A stretch of DNA of 64,000 nucleotides from Streptomyces sp. DSM 15324 (GTDB taxonomy: Bacteria; Actinomycetota; Actinomycetes; Streptomycetales; Streptomycetaceae), in NCBI RefSeq assembly GCF_001514285.1, contig NZ_KQ949034.1, positions 170,540 to 234,539 on the forward strand, written 5' to 3'. Below, in pieces: positions 43,104 to 53,580 of this stretch. Within the stretch, counting starts at the first letter, position 1. Every line of letters starts with the position of its first letter. The notes under the pieces were generated by a model that saw only the letters and a list, made by a program, of their open reading frames with translations, was not told where the DNA came from and searched no databases. Position numbers and translations under genes: made by a program.

Positions 43104-43780
43104 GCCGCCGCCTCCATCGCGATGCGCAGGGCCGCTATGCCGCGGGAGCCGTACGCCTTGACCGATCCGAGGGAGATGCCGAGGGTCTCGGCGACCTGGG
43201 CCTCGGTCATGTCGGCGAAGTAGCGCAGGACGAGGACCTCGCGCTGGCGGCGCTGGAGGCCCTTCATGGCCTTGATGAGGGAGTCGCGCTCCAGCTGGTC
43301 GTAGGCACCCTCCTCCGCGCTGGCCATGTCCGGCATCGGCTTGGACAGCAGCTTCAGCCCGAGGATGCGGCGGCGCAGGGCGGAGCGGGAGAGGTTGACG
43401 ACCGTCTGGCGGAGATAGGCGAGGGTCTTCTCCGGGTCGCGGACGCGTTTGCGGGCGGAGTGGACCCGGATGAAGGCCTCCTGGACGACGTCCTCGCAGG
43501 AGGCGGTGTCGTCGAGGAGGAGGGCGGCGAGACCGAGCAGCGAGCGGTAGTGGGCCCGGTAGGTCTCGGTGAGGTGGTCGACGGTGGTACCGACGGCCAC
43601 CGCGCCGTCGGCGGAGGCGGGCTGCTCGGCGCCGTCACGCTGGCTGGGGATGCGGGTGGGCCGCGCCGCGGGCATGGGCGCGATCACCGGCAGGCCGCCG
43701 GGCGCCCCGGCGAACCGGGGTCGGAGGACGGCACGAGCCAGGGGGAGTTCGAGTACCTCTGCCACGCCAGTTGGACACAC
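43100..43780 (-). CDS. ECF sigma factor, SigE-like family of actinobacteria
   Basis: A 226-residue sigma-70 family member. Region 2 (HYRSLLGLAALLLDDTASCEDVVQEAFIRVH) begins near residue 75, and region 4 (LQRRQREVLVLRYFADMTEAQVAETLGISLGSVKAYGSRG) near 165. It has about 60 extra N-terminal residues if the start at 43780 is right; the Met at 43675 is an alternative. It overlaps its putative anti-sigma gene. No extra SnoaL domain is present. Confidence 0.9.
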   Translation of the reverse strand: MCPTGVAEVLELPLARAVLRPRFAGAPGGLPVIAPMPAARPTRIPSQRDGAEQPASADGAVAVGTTVDHLTETYRAHYRSLLGLAALLLDDTASCEDVVQEAFIRVHSARKRVRDPEKTLAYLRQTVVNLSRSALRRRILGLKLLSKPMPDMASAEEGAYDQLERDSLIKAMKGLQRRQREVLVLRYFADMTEAQVAETLGISLGSVKAYGSRGIAALRIAMEAAA

Positions 43781-44094
43781 GTCCCCCCGCGGGGGTTGTA
43801 CGTGCCGGGCGTCACTTTTCTGTCGGACGAGGCCACGCCTACCCGTCTCATGTGTCCCGCTCTTCCCTTGTATCCCATATGAACGGGCATCCCCACGCCC
43901 GGATCACGGCGTCCCCACGCCGGGACCGCAAAGACGCTCCCCGCCCTGCGCGCGGTTGCACAGAACGGGGAGGAAGTCTTCGGCAATCTTCAGACGACAA
44001 CGCTGTCCGACACAAGTATCTGAGCCGTCGACCGGCTCACACTTTGCCATGGCCCCTGGCCAGGGCTTTTGCCGGACCGTTCCTGACTCGCCGG
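43781..44094. other. Intergenic region between sigma and asd genes
   Basis: 314 bp with no gene. It holds the sigma promoter, a GC palindrome CCCCCGCGGGGG (43784-43795) next to the sigma start, and TGAGCCG-TCGAC-CGGCTCA (44021-44039), probably the asd terminator. Other structure was not seen. Confidence 0.5.
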
Positions 44095-45153
44095 TCAGTT
44101 GCGCTCGGCCGCCACCAGCTCGGCGATCTGCGCGGCGTTCAGGGCGGCACCTTTGCGCAGATTGTCCCCGCAGACGAACAGCTCCAGGGCGGTCGGGTCG
44201 TCCAGGGCCCGCCGGACCCGGCCCACCCAGGTCGGGTCGGTGCCGACGACGTCGGCGGGCGTGGGGTACTCCCCCGCCTCCGGGTTGTCGAACAGGACGA
44301 CCCCGGGCGCGGTGGCGATGATCTCGCGGGCGCCGTCCACGGTGACCGTGTCCTCGAAACGGGCGTGCACGGTGAGGGAGTGGGTGGTGACGACGGGCAC
44401 CCGGACACAGGTCACGGCCACCGGCAGCTTCGGCAGTCCGAGGATCTTGCGGGACTCGTCCCGCACCTTCATCTCCTCCGACGACCAGCCGTCCTCGCGC
44501 GGCGTCCCGGCCCACGGTACGACGTTCAGCGCGACCGGCTCCGGGAACGGCCCGGTGTCCTCGCCGACGGCCCGCCGCACGTCCCCGGGGCTGGTCCCCA
44601 GCTCGGTCCCGGCGACCAGCGCGATCTGCCGCCGGAGCGTCTCCACCCCGGCCCGCCCGGCCCCGCTGACCGCCTGGTACGAGGAGACCACCAGCTCGCG
44701 CAGCCCGTACGCGGCGTGCAGCGCGCCCAGGGCGACGATCATCGACAGGGTGGTGCAGTTGGGGTTGGCGACGATCCCGCGCGGCCGGACGCGCACGGCG
44801 TGCGGATTGACCTCGGGCACGACCAGGGGCACGTCCGGGTCCATCCGGAAGGCGCCGGAGTTGTCCACGACGACCACGCCCCGGGCGGCGGCGACCGGCA
44901 CCCACTGCGCGGCGACCTCGTCCGGGACGTCGAACAGGGCGAGGTCGACCCCGTCGAAGGCCTCCTCCGACAGGGCCGTGACCTCGACCTGCTCACCGCG
45001 CACGGCCAGCTTGCGGCCGGCCGAGCGCGGTGAGGCGACGAGACGGATCTCGCCCCAGATGTCCGCCCGCTGGGACAGGATCTGGAGCAGGACGGTGCCG
45101 ACGGCTCCGGTCGCCCCCACGACCGCGAGCGTCGGCCGGCTGATGGGGGGCAT
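44095..45153 (-). CDS. asd: Aspartate-semialdehyde dehydrogenase
   Basis: A 352-residue NADPH enzyme of the aspartate pathway (lysine, diaminopimelate, methionine, threonine). The NADP site is VVGATGAVG at residues 11-19; the catalytic Cys133 is in [15 protein letters not shown] has the substrate His. Its ATG overlaps the aspartokinase stop by one base (TGATG), so both are cotranslated from ask. Confidence 0.95.
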   Translation of the reverse strand: MPPISRPTLAVVGATGAVGTVLLQILSQRADIWGEIRLVASPRSAGRKLAVRGEQVEVTALSEEAFDGVDLALFDVPDEVAAQWVPVAAARGVVVVDNSGAFRMDPDVPLVVPEVNPHAVRVRPRGIVANPNCTTLSMIVALGALHAAYGLRELVVSSYQAVSGAGRAGVETLRRQIALVAGTELGTSPGDVRRAVGEDTGPFPEPVALNVVPWAGTPREDGWSSEEMKVRDESRKILGLPKLPVAVTCVRVPVVTTHSLTVHARFEDTVTVDGAREIIATAPGVVLFDNPEAGEYPTPADVVGTDPTWVGRVRRALDDPTALELFVCGDNLRKGAALNAAQIAELVAAERN

Positions 45154-46424
45154 CAGCGCCCGGTGCCTCCGTAGACGACGGCCTCGTCGCTGTCGGAGTC
45201 CAGCCCGAAGGCGGTGTGCACGGCGCGCACGGCCTCGTTGACGTCGTCGGCGCGGGTGACGACCGAGATCCGGATCTCGGAGGTCGAGATCAGCTCGATG
45301 TTCACCCCCGCGTCGGACAGGGCGGTGAAGAAGTCGGCGGTGACGCCGGGGTTGGTCTTCATCCCCGCGCCGACCAGCGAGATCTTGCCGATCTGGTCGT
45401 CGTAGCGCAGCGAGTCGAAGCCGATGCCCTCCTTGTTGCGCTCCAGGGCGTCGATGGCCTTGCGGCCCTCCGCCTTGGGGAGCGTGAAGGAGATGTCGGT
45501 CAGCCCGGTGGAGGCGGCGGACACGTTCTGCACGATCATGTCGATGTTGATCTCGGCGTTCGAGATCGTCCGGAAGATCGCGGCGGCCTCGCCCGGCTTG
45601 TCCGGCACGCCGACGACCGTGATCTTGGCCTCGGAGGTGTCGTGCGCGACACCGGAGATGATGGCCTGCTCCACCTTGCGGTCCCCAATCGGCTCACTGC
45701 TGACCCAGGTGCCCTGAAGTCCGCTGAAGCTGGACCGCACATGGATCGGGATGTTGTAACGGCGGGCGTACTCCACACAGCGGTGGAGCAGCACCTTGGA
45801 GCCGGAGGCCGCGAGCTCCAGCATGTCCTCGAAGGCGATCCAGTCGATCTTCCGGGCCTTCTTCACCACCCGCGGGTCGGCGGTGAAGACACCGTCGACG
45901 TCGGTGTAGATCTCGCAGACCTCGGCGTCGAGCGCGGCGGCGAGGGCGACGGCGGTCGTGTCGGAGCCGCCGCGACCCAGGGTCGTGATGTCCTTCTTGT
46001 CCTGGCTGACACCCTGGAACCCGGCGACGATGGCGATGTTGCCCTTGTCGAGGGACTCCCGGATGCGGCCCGGCGTGACATCGATGATCCGGGCTTTGTT
46101 GTGGACCGAGTCGGTGATGACGCCTGCCTGGCTGCCGGTGAAGCTCTGGGCCTCGTGGCCCAGGTTTTTGATCGCCATCGCCAGCAGGGCCATGGAGATC
46201 CGCTCCCCGGCGGTCAGCAGCATGTCGAACTCACGCCCGGCAGGCATCGGTGACACCTGCTCGGCGAGATCGATCAGCTCGTCCGTCGTGTCGCCCATCG
46301 CGGAAACGACGACGACCACCTGGTGGCCGTTCTTCTTCGCTTCCACGATCCGCTTGGCGACGCGCTTGATGCCCTCGGCATCGGCTACGGAGGAGCCTCC
46401 GTACTTCTGCACGACAAGGCCCAC
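45153..46424 (-). CDS. ask: Aspartokinase
   Basis: A 423-residue kinase that phosphorylates aspartate, the entry step of the pathway. KYGGSSV is at residues 7-13 and [17 protein letters not shown] forms the nucleotide site. Two ACT domains at the C-terminus ([27 protein letters not shown]) carry feedback inhibition by Lys/Thr. The GTG at 46424 with GAGGAG upstream fits the family; an ATG far upstream adds a non-homologous extension. In many actinobacteria an internal start gives a separate beta subunit made of the ACT region. Confidence 0.95.
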   Translation of the reverse strand: MGLVVQKYGGSSVADAEGIKRVAKRIVEAKKNGHQVVVVVSAMGDTTDELIDLAEQVSPMPAGREFDMLLTAGERISMALLAMAIKNLGHEAQSFTGSQAGVITDSVHNKARIIDVTPGRIRESLDKGNIAIVAGFQGVSQDKKDITTLGRGGSDTTAVALAAALDAEVCEIYTDVDGVFTADPRVVKKARKIDWIAFEDMLELAASGSKVLLHRCVEYARRYNIPIHVRSSFSGLQGTWVSSEPIGDRKVEQAIISGVAHDTSEAKITVVGVPDKPGEAAAIFRTISNAEINIDMIVQNVSAASTGLTDISFTLPKAEGRKAIDALERNKEGIGFDSLRYDDQIGKISLVGAGMKTNPGVTADFFTALSDAGVNIELISTSEIRISVVTRADDVNEAVRAVHTAFGLDSDSDEAVVYGGTGR

Positions 46425-46641
46425 GTGCGCTCCTCGCTCAGTTTGTCTTCTTTCCGCACATACGCCCTTGTACTGCGGTCGGCTCAGTCTAACGAGCACC
46501 CGAAATCCACCCCCCGAGTACCGCATCGTGAGATGTGATCGCGCTGCACCGGATGCCCGTTCGCAGACTTCCCTTCCCACTGAAACGCAAGTGATAGCTG
46601 TGAATTAAGTTTCAAGAAGTCCTTCGCACTATCGTGCGGCT

Positions 46642-47370
46642 GTGCAGGTACTCCTGGTGGAAGACGACGAGCCGGTCGCCGAGTCGCTGCGGCGCGGCCT
46701 GAGGCGCTACGGCTTCGAGGTCGACTGGGTCACCACGGGCGCCGCCGCCCTGGCCCACCGCGACCCCTACGACGTCGTCCTGCTGGACCTGGGGCTGCCC
46801 GACACCGACGGCCTCGACGTGTGCAAGGCGCTGCGCGAGCGCGGGAACGTGCCGATCATCGTGATCAGCGCGCGCAGCGACGAGACGGACCGGGTGGTCG
46901 GACTGGAGCTGGGCGCGGACGACTACGTCTCCAAGCCCTTCGGGGTCCGCGAGGTCATCGCGCGGATACGGGCCGTGATGCGGCGCGCGCAGCCCCGTAC
47001 GGCCGCCGAGAGCGGTCCCGACCGGTACGGCGCACGGCTGACGATCGACCGCAAGGCGGCCCGGGTGCACGTGGACGGGGCGGAGGTCGCCCTCGCGCCC
47101 AAGGAGTACGACCTGCTGGCCTTCCTCACCGAGGAGCCGGGCGCGCTGATGTCCCGCGAGCAGATCATGGAAGCGGTCTGGGACGCGAACTGGTTCGGCC
47201 CGACCAAGACCCTCGACGTGCATGTGGCGGCGCTGCGGCGCAAGCTCGCGGGTGTCGTCACCGTGGAGGCGGTGCGCGGGGTCGGCTTCCGGCTGGAGAT
47301 CGCCAAGGAGTCCGGGGACGGCACGGACGGCAGAGGCGGCACGGACGGCAAGGGCGCCGAGGTCACGTGA
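46642..47370 (+). CDS. OmpR-type response regulator
   Basis: A 242-residue regulator. Receiver: acidic Asp8-Asp9, phospho-acceptor Asp49 (LLDLGLPD), Ser76 and Lys98 (VSKPF). C-terminal winged helix with LMSREQIMEAVWDANWFGPTKTLDVHVAALRRKL. The tail is Gly/Asp-rich. The GTG start is only 6-8 bases after CGCAC-TATC-GTGCG (46625-46638), so the message may be leaderless. The stop overlaps the kinase GTG (GTGA). Divergent from ask. Confidence 0.93.
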   Translation: MQVLLVEDDEPVAESLRRGLRRYGFEVDWVTTGAAALAHRDPYDVVLLDLGLPDTDGLDVCKALRERGNVPIIVISARSDETDRVVGLELGADDYVSKPFGVREVIARIRAVMRRAQPRTAAESGPDRYGARLTIDRKAARVHVDGAEVALAPKEYDLLAFLTEEPGALMSREQIMEAVWDANWFGPTKTLDVHVAALRRKLAGVVTVEAVRGVGFRLEIAKESGDGTDGRGGTDGKGAEVT

Positions 47371-48728
47371 ACCGGCAGCTCATCCGCAGCTACATCCTGC
47401 TCGTCGCGGTCGCCATCCTGCTGTTCACGGTGCCGGTCGCCTTCACGCTCACCAAGCAGCTCCGCGACGACACCGAGCTGTCGGTGCAGCGTGAGGCCGC
47501 CACCATGGCCCTGCTGCTCGGAGCCGGCGACACCATCTCCTGCGAGGCGCTGACCGAGGTGGCCAGGGCGTACCGCCAGGAGACGCCCGGCGAGGTCCAG
47601 GTCACCCCCACCGGCAGCTGCGCCCCCGATCTGCCCCGACCCGCCGAGGACGCGGCGCTGGCCAGGGCCGTGGAGAAGAACGAGCCGACCACCGACTGGG
47701 GCTCCGACTTCATCTGGGGCGGGCAGCTCAAAGTGACCGTCCCCGCCGAGGGCGGCGCGGCGGCCGTACGGATCGTCTACTCGACGTCGGACATGACCCG
47801 GCGCCTGTGGTCGATCTGGGGCTTCCGCGCCGGGCTCGCGGTGTTCGTCCTGGCGGCGGCGGCCGCGATCGGCGCGTACGCCGCCCGCCGGATCACCGCG
47901 CCCCTGCGTGAACTCAACTCCATGGCCAGCAAGTTCAGCGACGGCGATCTGACCGCGCGCTCCCCGGTGACGGGCCCGCCCGAGACCCAGACCCTCGCCC
48001 GCACCCTCAACCAGGGTGCCGAACGCCTGGACACGCTGGTCGCCTCACAGCGCATCTTCGTCGCGGACGCCTCCCACCAACTCCGCACCCCGCTCACGGC
48101 GTTGCGGCTGTCGCTGGACAACATCGCGGACGGCGTGGACGACGAGTTCGTCCGGGAGGACGTGGAGCAGGCGACCGCCGAGGTCGTCCGGATGAGCCGG
48201 CTGGTGAACGGCCTGCTGGTCCTGGCGCGGGCCGAGGCGAAGGTCACGGTGGCGGAGCCGCTGCCGCTGAGGGACATCGTGGACGAGCGCCTCACGGTGT
48301 GGAGACCGGCCGCCGACGAGCGCGGAGTCACCATCGCGCTCAAGGGGAGTGGCGTCGACGGCCGGCCGTCTGTGCTGGCCAGCCCCGGTCACCTGGACCA
48401 GGTGCTGGACAACGTCCTCTCCAACGCGCTGGAGGTCTCGCCGGACGGCGGGACGATCACCGTACGGCTGGAGACGGGCTCCGGCGCGCGGGAGGTGGTC
48501 CTCTCCGTCGCGGACGGCGGACCCGGCATGTCGGACGCGGAGAAGTCCCGCGCCTTCGACCGCTTCTGGCGCGGTCAGGGCCTGACCGGGCGCTCCGGCT
48601 CCGGCCTCGGCCTCGCCGTCGTCAGGCAACTGGTGACCGACGACGGCGGGACGGTGGCCCTGACGGACGCGCCCGGGGGCGGGCTGTGCGTCCGGATCAC
48701 GCTCCGGGCGGCACAGCGCGGGGGATGA
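47367..48728 (+). CDS. Sensor histidine kinase
   Basis: A 453-residue membrane kinase partner of the upstream regulator. Two helices (about 8-28 and 153-175) flank a sensor domain of about 125 residues with two Cys (ISCEAL, GSCAPD). HAMP linker follows; phospho-acceptor His237 is in ASHQLRTPLTALRLSL; N box LDNVLSNALEVSP; G1 DGGPGMSD; G2 GSGLGLAVVRQL. The signal is unknown. The stop is directly adjacent to the stop of the convergent gene. Confidence 0.93.
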   Translation: MNRQLIRSYILLVAVAILLFTVPVAFTLTKQLRDDTELSVQREAATMALLLGAGDTISCEALTEVARAYRQETPGEVQVTPTGSCAPDLPRPAEDAALARAVEKNEPTTDWGSDFIWGGQLKVTVPAEGGAAAVRIVYSTSDMTRRLWSIWGFRAGLAVFVLAAAAAIGAYAARRITAPLRELNSMASKFSDGDLTARSPVTGPPETQTLARTLNQGAERLDTLVASQRIFVADASHQLRTPLTALRLSLDNIADGVDDEFVREDVEQATAEVVRMSRLVNGLLVLARAEAKVTVAEPLPLRDIVDERLTVWRPAADERGVTIALKGSGVDGRPSVLASPGHLDQVLDNVLSNALEVSPDGGTITVRLETGSGAREVVLSVADGGPGMSDAEKSRAFDRFWRGQGLTGRSGSGLGLAVVRQLVTDDGGTVALTDAPGGGLCVRITLRAAQRGG

Positions 48729-49235
48729 TCAGCCCTCCGGCATCGCGGACGAGTGGTGGTTCACGATGAGCCACTTGCCGCCGCGCTTCTCGTACTCGTA
48801 GGTGTAACGGGCCTCCACAGCACGCTTCTTGCCGGTGGCCGGGTCCGTGAGCGTGAACTCGTAGACACCGGAGTCGAGGGCGGAGTTGCCGTCGAGGACG
48901 TTGATGTGGGTCTCGACCTTCTTGCCGACCGGCTTGTTCCGGAGGAAGTGCTCCATGTAGTCGACGATGCCGGCCCGGTCCGTGCGGACCTTGTTGGAGA
49001 GGGTGGGCAGCAGGACCGCGTCCTTCGCGTAGCGGTTCGCGACCTTCTCGGGGTCGCCCGTCCGCAGCGCGGCGTTCCAGCCGTCGAAGAGGGCGGCGAT
49101 CTGCTTCTTGCTGGGCTTGTGGGTCGTGTGGGCCTTCTCGGGGCCGGCCGCACTGACACCCGCCGTCACCGTGGCGGCGGTGACGAGGGCGGTGGCGGTG
49201 ACGAGTGCGGCGCGTATGCGGGTCTTGCGGGTCAT
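48729..49235 (-). CDS. Secreted SnoaL/SgcJ-like protein (NTF2 fold)
   Basis: A 168-residue protein with a signal peptide (about 1-30, cut after VSAAG). The remainder has the NTF2-like pattern: KKQIAALFDGWNAALRTGDPEKVANRYAKDAVLLPT at the start and YTYEYEKRGGKWLIVNHHSS at the end, as in SgcJ/EcaC proteins. Such folds bind small ligands; no enzymatic residues are obvious. No space separates it from the kinase stop on the other strand, so there is no room for a terminator. Confidence 0.85.
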   Translation of the reverse strand: MTRKTRIRAALVTATALVTAATVTAGVSAAGPEKAHTTHKPSKKQIAALFDGWNAALRTGDPEKVANRYAKDAVLLPTLSNKVRTDRAGIVDYMEHFLRNKPVGKKVETHINVLDGNSALDSGVYEFTLTDPATGKKRAVEARYTYEYEKRGGKWLIVNHHSSAMPEG

Positions 49236-49473
49236 CGCAACTCCTGTGCGGATGGAGCCTGTTGGGATGACTCAAGACTCGCGTCCGACCGGTTAGGGCC
49301 CGTGCAGCGGTCGTACAGGGGACGTCCAGGACGCACCCAATTCCCAGCGGCCGACGACGGCGAGGCCGAACAGGACGAGGGACCACAGGACGGGACGGGT
49401 GGTGTGGCCCGCTCCACCACGAGGGGACGGGTAGCTTGGGTGGTCGTTTCGGGGACGAGGGGGCACGGGAGCG

Positions 49474-52400
49474 ATGGCGGAGTGGCGGACCCTGGTGACC
49501 AGGTCCCGGGTGTGGGAATTGATCAGCCCGGAGGCCGTGGAACGCAGCAAGGACCTTCAGGACGAGGCACGGGAGCTGGCCGACCGGCTGGCCGCGTCGT
49601 ACGCCGAGAGCCGCCGGTCAGCGCTGCGGGACGACCCCTGGCACGACGAACGGCTCGCCTCCCGGACGGCCACCCGGACCAACCTCCTGATCCACCAGCT
49701 GTGGAACGGCCGTGAGGGTTTCCTCTCCCCCGCCGAGGCGGCGCTGATCGCACTGCTGCCCTTCCTCCACCAGGCCCACCGGTCGGCCACCGCCGCCGAA
49801 CTGGCCCGGGTGGACCCCACGGACCTGCACCACCGCAGTGCGCCGGACGCGGACCGGCGGGCCTATGAACTGGCCCTCGGATCGCAGGAACGCCTCGTCC
49901 GCCGAGCCGAGTTGGGCGCCCTGGAGGACCGCCCGGACGGCCGCCCGGAGATCGGCTGGTGGCTGTTCCACCAGTGGGCGAGGACCCGGCCGGGCCGCCC
50001 GCCCGCGCGGCCGGCGGACCTCGACACGGCGGCGGTCCTCCTCGAACCGGAGCTGTTGTCACGGCTGTTGTCCTGCCCGTCGGCGCGCCCCTCGGACCTC
50101 TTCGACCCGGCCCGCGCCGGACACCTCCCCTCGCAGCCCTTCCCCCTCGACTTCCACGGGCGGGACTTCCAGTCGGTCCGGGAACGTCTCGTCGGTCCGC
50201 TGTTCGCCGTGGCCCACGCGATGGCCGTGGAGGTCACGGACCTGTCCTCGGTGATCGTGCGGCACGTGGGCATCCCGGAGGCGCTGGACACCGCAAGGCT
50301 GCGGGCCACGGTCGACAGCGCCACATGGCTGTTCGGACAGGACGACCTCGGGCTGAAGGCCACGTGCGACCACCCGGCCGTGGTGGCGGCCCTGAGCGAG
50401 CACACCCAGCGGCTGGAGTCGCTGCTGCGGGCGGTCCGGGGATCGGGCGCCCCCGAACTCGCCGCGCTCCCGCTCCACACCCACGCCGAGGGCGTGCACG
50501 AGGTGGACGGCCGGGGCGAGCGGGTCCGGGTGGACAGACTGGTGCGCTTCCGGCTGGACGAGGAGCGGGTCCAGGAACTCCTCATGGGCGAGAACCTCTA
50601 CCGCGACCGTTCCCTCGCCATCCGGGAGCTGTACCAGAACGCCCTGGACGCCTGCCGCTACCGCAGGGCGCGCTCCCTCGCCGCCGACGAGTTCAGCGGG
50701 TACCGGGGGAAGATCGAGTTCCGGCAGGGCTACGACGAGGCGGAAGGCCGCCACTACCTCGAATGCCGGGACAACGGCGTCGGCATGGACGAGCACACCC
50801 TCTCCGAGGTCTTCGCCCAGGCGGGCGTGCGCTTCACCGACCTCCCCCGGTACCGGGAGGAACGGCAGGAGTGGCAGCGGCTCGGGGTGACCATGCACCC
50901 CAACAGCCGCTTCGGGATCGGCGTGCTGAGCTACTTCATGCTGGCGGACGAGGTCCGGGTGACGACGTGCCACATGGATCGCCGGGACGGCCGTCTGCAC
51001 GAACTGACGGTGCTCATCACGGGCCCCGGCCACTACTTCCGGGTACGGCCCACCGACGCGTCGGGGACGATCGGCACGACGGTCCGGCTGTACCTGCGCG
51101 ACGGGGACAGGGCCCCGTCCTGCGTACGGGAGTTGCGCAGGCTGCTGGGCATCGCCGAGTTCACCACGACGGCCGTGCACGGCTCACGGTCGGTGGAGTG
51201 GAAGCCGGGGGTGCTGCGCCCGCGCGAGGACCTGACCAGCAACCGCGACGGCTACGAGGCCCACGGCCGTACCGCGTCCTGGTCCTCCGGCCCCCAGGGG
51301 GTGGACGGGCAGGTGGTGTGGTGCGAGCACGGCGGCGGGGTGCTGGTCGACGGGATCCACACGGAGACGCGCGTACGCAAGGGAATCCTGAGCGACGGGC
51401 AGGGCGCAGGCCGGTTGCGGGGCGCCGTGGTGAACCTGGCGGGCGCGACACGGCCACGGCGGCTGTCGGTCGACCGGACGGAGATCCTGGACGACGTCGG
51501 GGCGGACGTGGAGCGGCTGATCAAGGCGGCGCTGCCGGCCCTGCTGACGCCGCAGCCGTCGCTGCTGACCCACGAGTGGCTGTCCGCCGTCGCGGACCAC
51601 AGTCCCCGGCTGGCCGACCTCGTGACGGAGGCGGGCGGGGCGGCGGGGTGCGTGATGGATCTGGGGGGAACCGCGTCCGAGATGGCGGTCGCGGGGTACT
51701 TTCCGCATGACGTGCACATTCTGGGCGGGAGGGATCTCGGGGGTTCCGAGATCCCGGACGCGATGGGGAACCCGGCCGACGATGTCACCCGGCTGTGGCG
51801 GCTGCTCGCCCACCCGGCTCACCCCATGCTCACCGCACTGGCCGAGCTGGTGCCCGAGCTGAACGAGGTAGAGCACGTTCTGCCCGCACTCCCTTCCGAT
51901 GTCCGGATCCGCTCCTCCCGGGCGACGCCGGGGTACGCCCTGTCGCTCGCCGAGACGTGCGGCAGCTCCTACGGATCGGTCGTCCGCCGCATGACCGAGC
52001 TGGGGCTGCCGACTCCGCCGGTCCCGGAGGGCGAGCCCGTCATCGACGACATCAATCTCACGCTGCTGAGCCCGCTCAGGGACGTCGTGCCGCCGGGACA
52101 TCTCTTGCGCGCCCGCTTGGAGTTCGGCATCAGCGTCAAGGAGGCGGCACAACGCCTGGAAATCTTCGGTTTCGTCACCCCGGCCCTCCATCCGTCGGTG
52201 GACGACGCCGACGAAGAGGTACTACGCCTGCTCAGTGACGACCTGAACGGTACGGGCTCATGGCTCACACCCGACGAGACAGTGCCGCCGGGACATCTGG
52301 TCAAGGCACATCTCCGGCTCGGCATCGCCATCGAGACGGCCACGACGTGGCTGCGGAGGTTCGGTCTCACCGTCCTGGACGCGCCGACGACGGACACTCC

Positions 52401-53580
52401 CCCGGCCGACACACTGCGTCTCCTCAGCCACGGTCCGGCCTCCCTGGGACTCCTCTCCCCCGCTCAGCCGGTGACGGTCCAGCATGTGTTCACGGTCGCC
52501 GCCGAATGGGACCGGCCGGTGCCGGAGGTCGCGCGGGAACTGCGCGCTCACGGGTTCCGGATCGCGGCCCATCCCGTTCTCGACCAGCTCACCGACGACG
52601 TCCTCGAGAAGAGCCAGGAATGGGGCTGGGGGCGGAACGACTGGAAAAGGCTGTGCGGTGAGGAGATCGTCCCGCCGGGCCTGCTGGTTCACGCCGCGCT
52701 TCGGCGAGGCGAGTCCCTGGCCGATACGGCGCTTCTGGTCAGCTCGCTCGGTCTCACTCCGCCTGCCCCACTGCCCGAGTGCGTGGAGGACACGGACGTG
52801 AGGGTGCTGGCGGCCCTCCGTGGGGAAGACCTCTGGTGGCTCAAGGCGAACAGCCGGGTCTCCCCGCTTCACTTGGCGCAAGCGGCCCTGGGAACCGGGC
52901 TGCCGCCCGCTGCCGTGGCGGACCGACTGCGCGCGTACGGCTTGCTGCCACCCGACGCCCGCCTCCCGGCCGAGGCCACTGCGAGCGACGAGATTCTTCT
53001 CTCTCGGATGTGGCGCGGCGGCCTGCGGCACCTCAGTGCTGTGATGGAGGTGTCCCGTCGGCTCGACATGCCTCGCGGTGCCGTCCTCCGTCGCATGAGG
53101 CAGTACGGGGTGCCGGTCAAGGGCGAGGTGTCCCCGGAAACACTGGACTCCGTTCATCACCTGCTCCTTGAACGGTGCGCGCCAAGTCGGGCGGGTCGGC
53201 GCGAGTTCGAGGACTCACTGCCGCTGCACCGCCTCGTGAGGGCCGCGGTCGGCCTGGAGATGGAATGGCCGGAAGCCGCACGGCAGATACGGTCCCTGGG
53301 CTTCGAGATCCGTGGCGACGACACCGCCGCCCTCGATGCCATCGATGTGGAGCTCTGTCTGCTGCGGCAGCTGGATCCGGAACGAGGCGCCGGCGTCGGC
53401 CCTGACAGCCCGATCCGGTACTACCTCCGCATCACGCAGGCCCACCCCGGCCCGGTCACCGACCTGATCCCCCGTCTCGAACGCCTCGGCGTCGACCTCG
53501 ACGCGGTCAGGGAAGCCGTACGGACCGCTCTCCCCGGAGTTCCCGGGCTGGTGATGCGGGCGGCGGCGGACGCTACCTGA
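49474..53580 (+). CDS. Giant HSP90-like GHKL ATPase with nine C-terminal repeats
   Basis: A 1,368-residue cytoplasmic protein. Residues 1-360 are a helical region without a recognised family. Residues 375-700 are a GHKL ATPase of HSP90 type: N box Glu385-x3-Asn389-x2-Asp392 (RELYQNALDA), G1 box DNGVGMD (433-439), G2 box FGIGVLSYF (480-488), GTTV (534-537). Residues about 805-1365 hold nine repeats of about 63 residues; the start of each reads like VPPGHL-x3-L-x2-G and ends A-x2-L-x3-G(F/L), spaced at about 810, 873, 938, 1002, 1067, 1130, 1184, 1250 and 1312. Between them lie DxxVLRLLS helices. The ATG follows a G-rich site. Its role is unknown; HSP90-like chaperones and signalling or conflict proteins share this fold. 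Confidence 0.88.
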   Translation: MAEWRTLVTRSRVWELISPEAVERSKDLQDEARELADRLAASYAESRRSALRDDPWHDERLASRTATRTNLLIHQLWNGREGFLSPAEAALIALLPFLHQAHRSATAAELARVDPTDLHHRSAPDADRRAYELALGSQERLVRRAELGALEDRPDGRPEIGWWLFHQWARTRPGRPPARPADLDTAAVLLEPELLSRLLSCPSARPSDLFDPARAGHLPSQPFPLDFHGRDFQSVRERLVGPLFAVAHAMAVEVTDLSSVIVRHVGIPEALDTARLRATVDSATWLFGQDDLGLKATCDHPAVVAALSEHTQRLESLLRAVRGSGAPELAALPLHTHAEGVHEVDGRGERVRVDRLVRFRLDEERVQELLMGENLYRDRSLAIRELYQNALDACRYRRARSLAADEFSGYRGKIEFRQGYDEAEGRHYLECRDNGVGMDEHTLSEVFAQAGVRFTDLPRYREERQEWQRLGVTMHPNSRFGIGVLSYFMLADEVRVTTCHMDRRDGRLHELTVLITGPGHYFRVRPTDASGTIGTTVRLYLRDGDRAPSCVRELRRLLGIAEFTTTAVHGSRSVEWKPGVLRPREDLTSNRDGYEAHGRTASWSSGPQGVDGQVVWCEHGGGVLVDGIHTETRVRKGILSDGQGAGRLRGAVVNLAGATRPRRLSVDRTEILDDVGADVERLIKAALPALLTPQPSLLTHEWLSAVADHSPRLADLVTEAGGAAGCVMDLGGTASEMAVAGYFPHDVHILGGRDLGGSEIPDAMGNPADDVTRLWRLLAHPAHPMLTALAELVPELNEVEHVLPALPSDVRIRSSRATPGYALSLAETCGSSYGSVVRRMTELGLPTPPVPEGEPVIDDINLTLLSPLRDVVPPGHLLRARLEFGISVKEAAQRLEIFGFVTPALHPSVDDADEEVLRLLSDDLNGTGSWLTPDETVPPGHLVKAHLRLGIAIETATTWLRRFGLTVLDAPTTDTPPADTLRLLSHGPASLGLLSPAQPVTVQHVFTVAAEWDRPVPEVARELRAHGFRIAAHPVLDQLTDDVLEKSQEWGWGRNDWKRLCGEEIVPPGLLVHAALRRGESLADTALLVSSLGLTPPAPLPECVEDTDVRVLAALRGEDLWWLKANSRVSPLHLAQAALGTGLPPAAVADRLRAYGLLPPDARLPAEATASDEILLSRMWRGGLRHLSAVMEVSRRLDMPRGAVLRRMRQYGVPVKGEVSPETLDSVHHLLLERCAPSRAGRREFEDSLPLHRLVRAAVGLEMEWPEAARQIRSLGFEIRGDDTAALDAIDVELCLLRQLDPERGAGVGPDSPIRYYLRITQAHPGPVTDLIPRLERLGVDLDAVREAVRTALPGVPGLVMRAAADAT

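Noticed and set aside
43784-43795. CCCCCGCGGGGG palindrome as a specific operator
   Set aside because: Such GC palindromes occur by chance at this base composition and it overlaps the sigma ribosome site region; no regulator can be proposed.
49293-49550. Minus-strand ORF with a hydrophobic stretch before the giant ATPase gene
   Set aside because: It overlaps the start of the ATPase gene, has no ribosome site and no homologue that I recognise.
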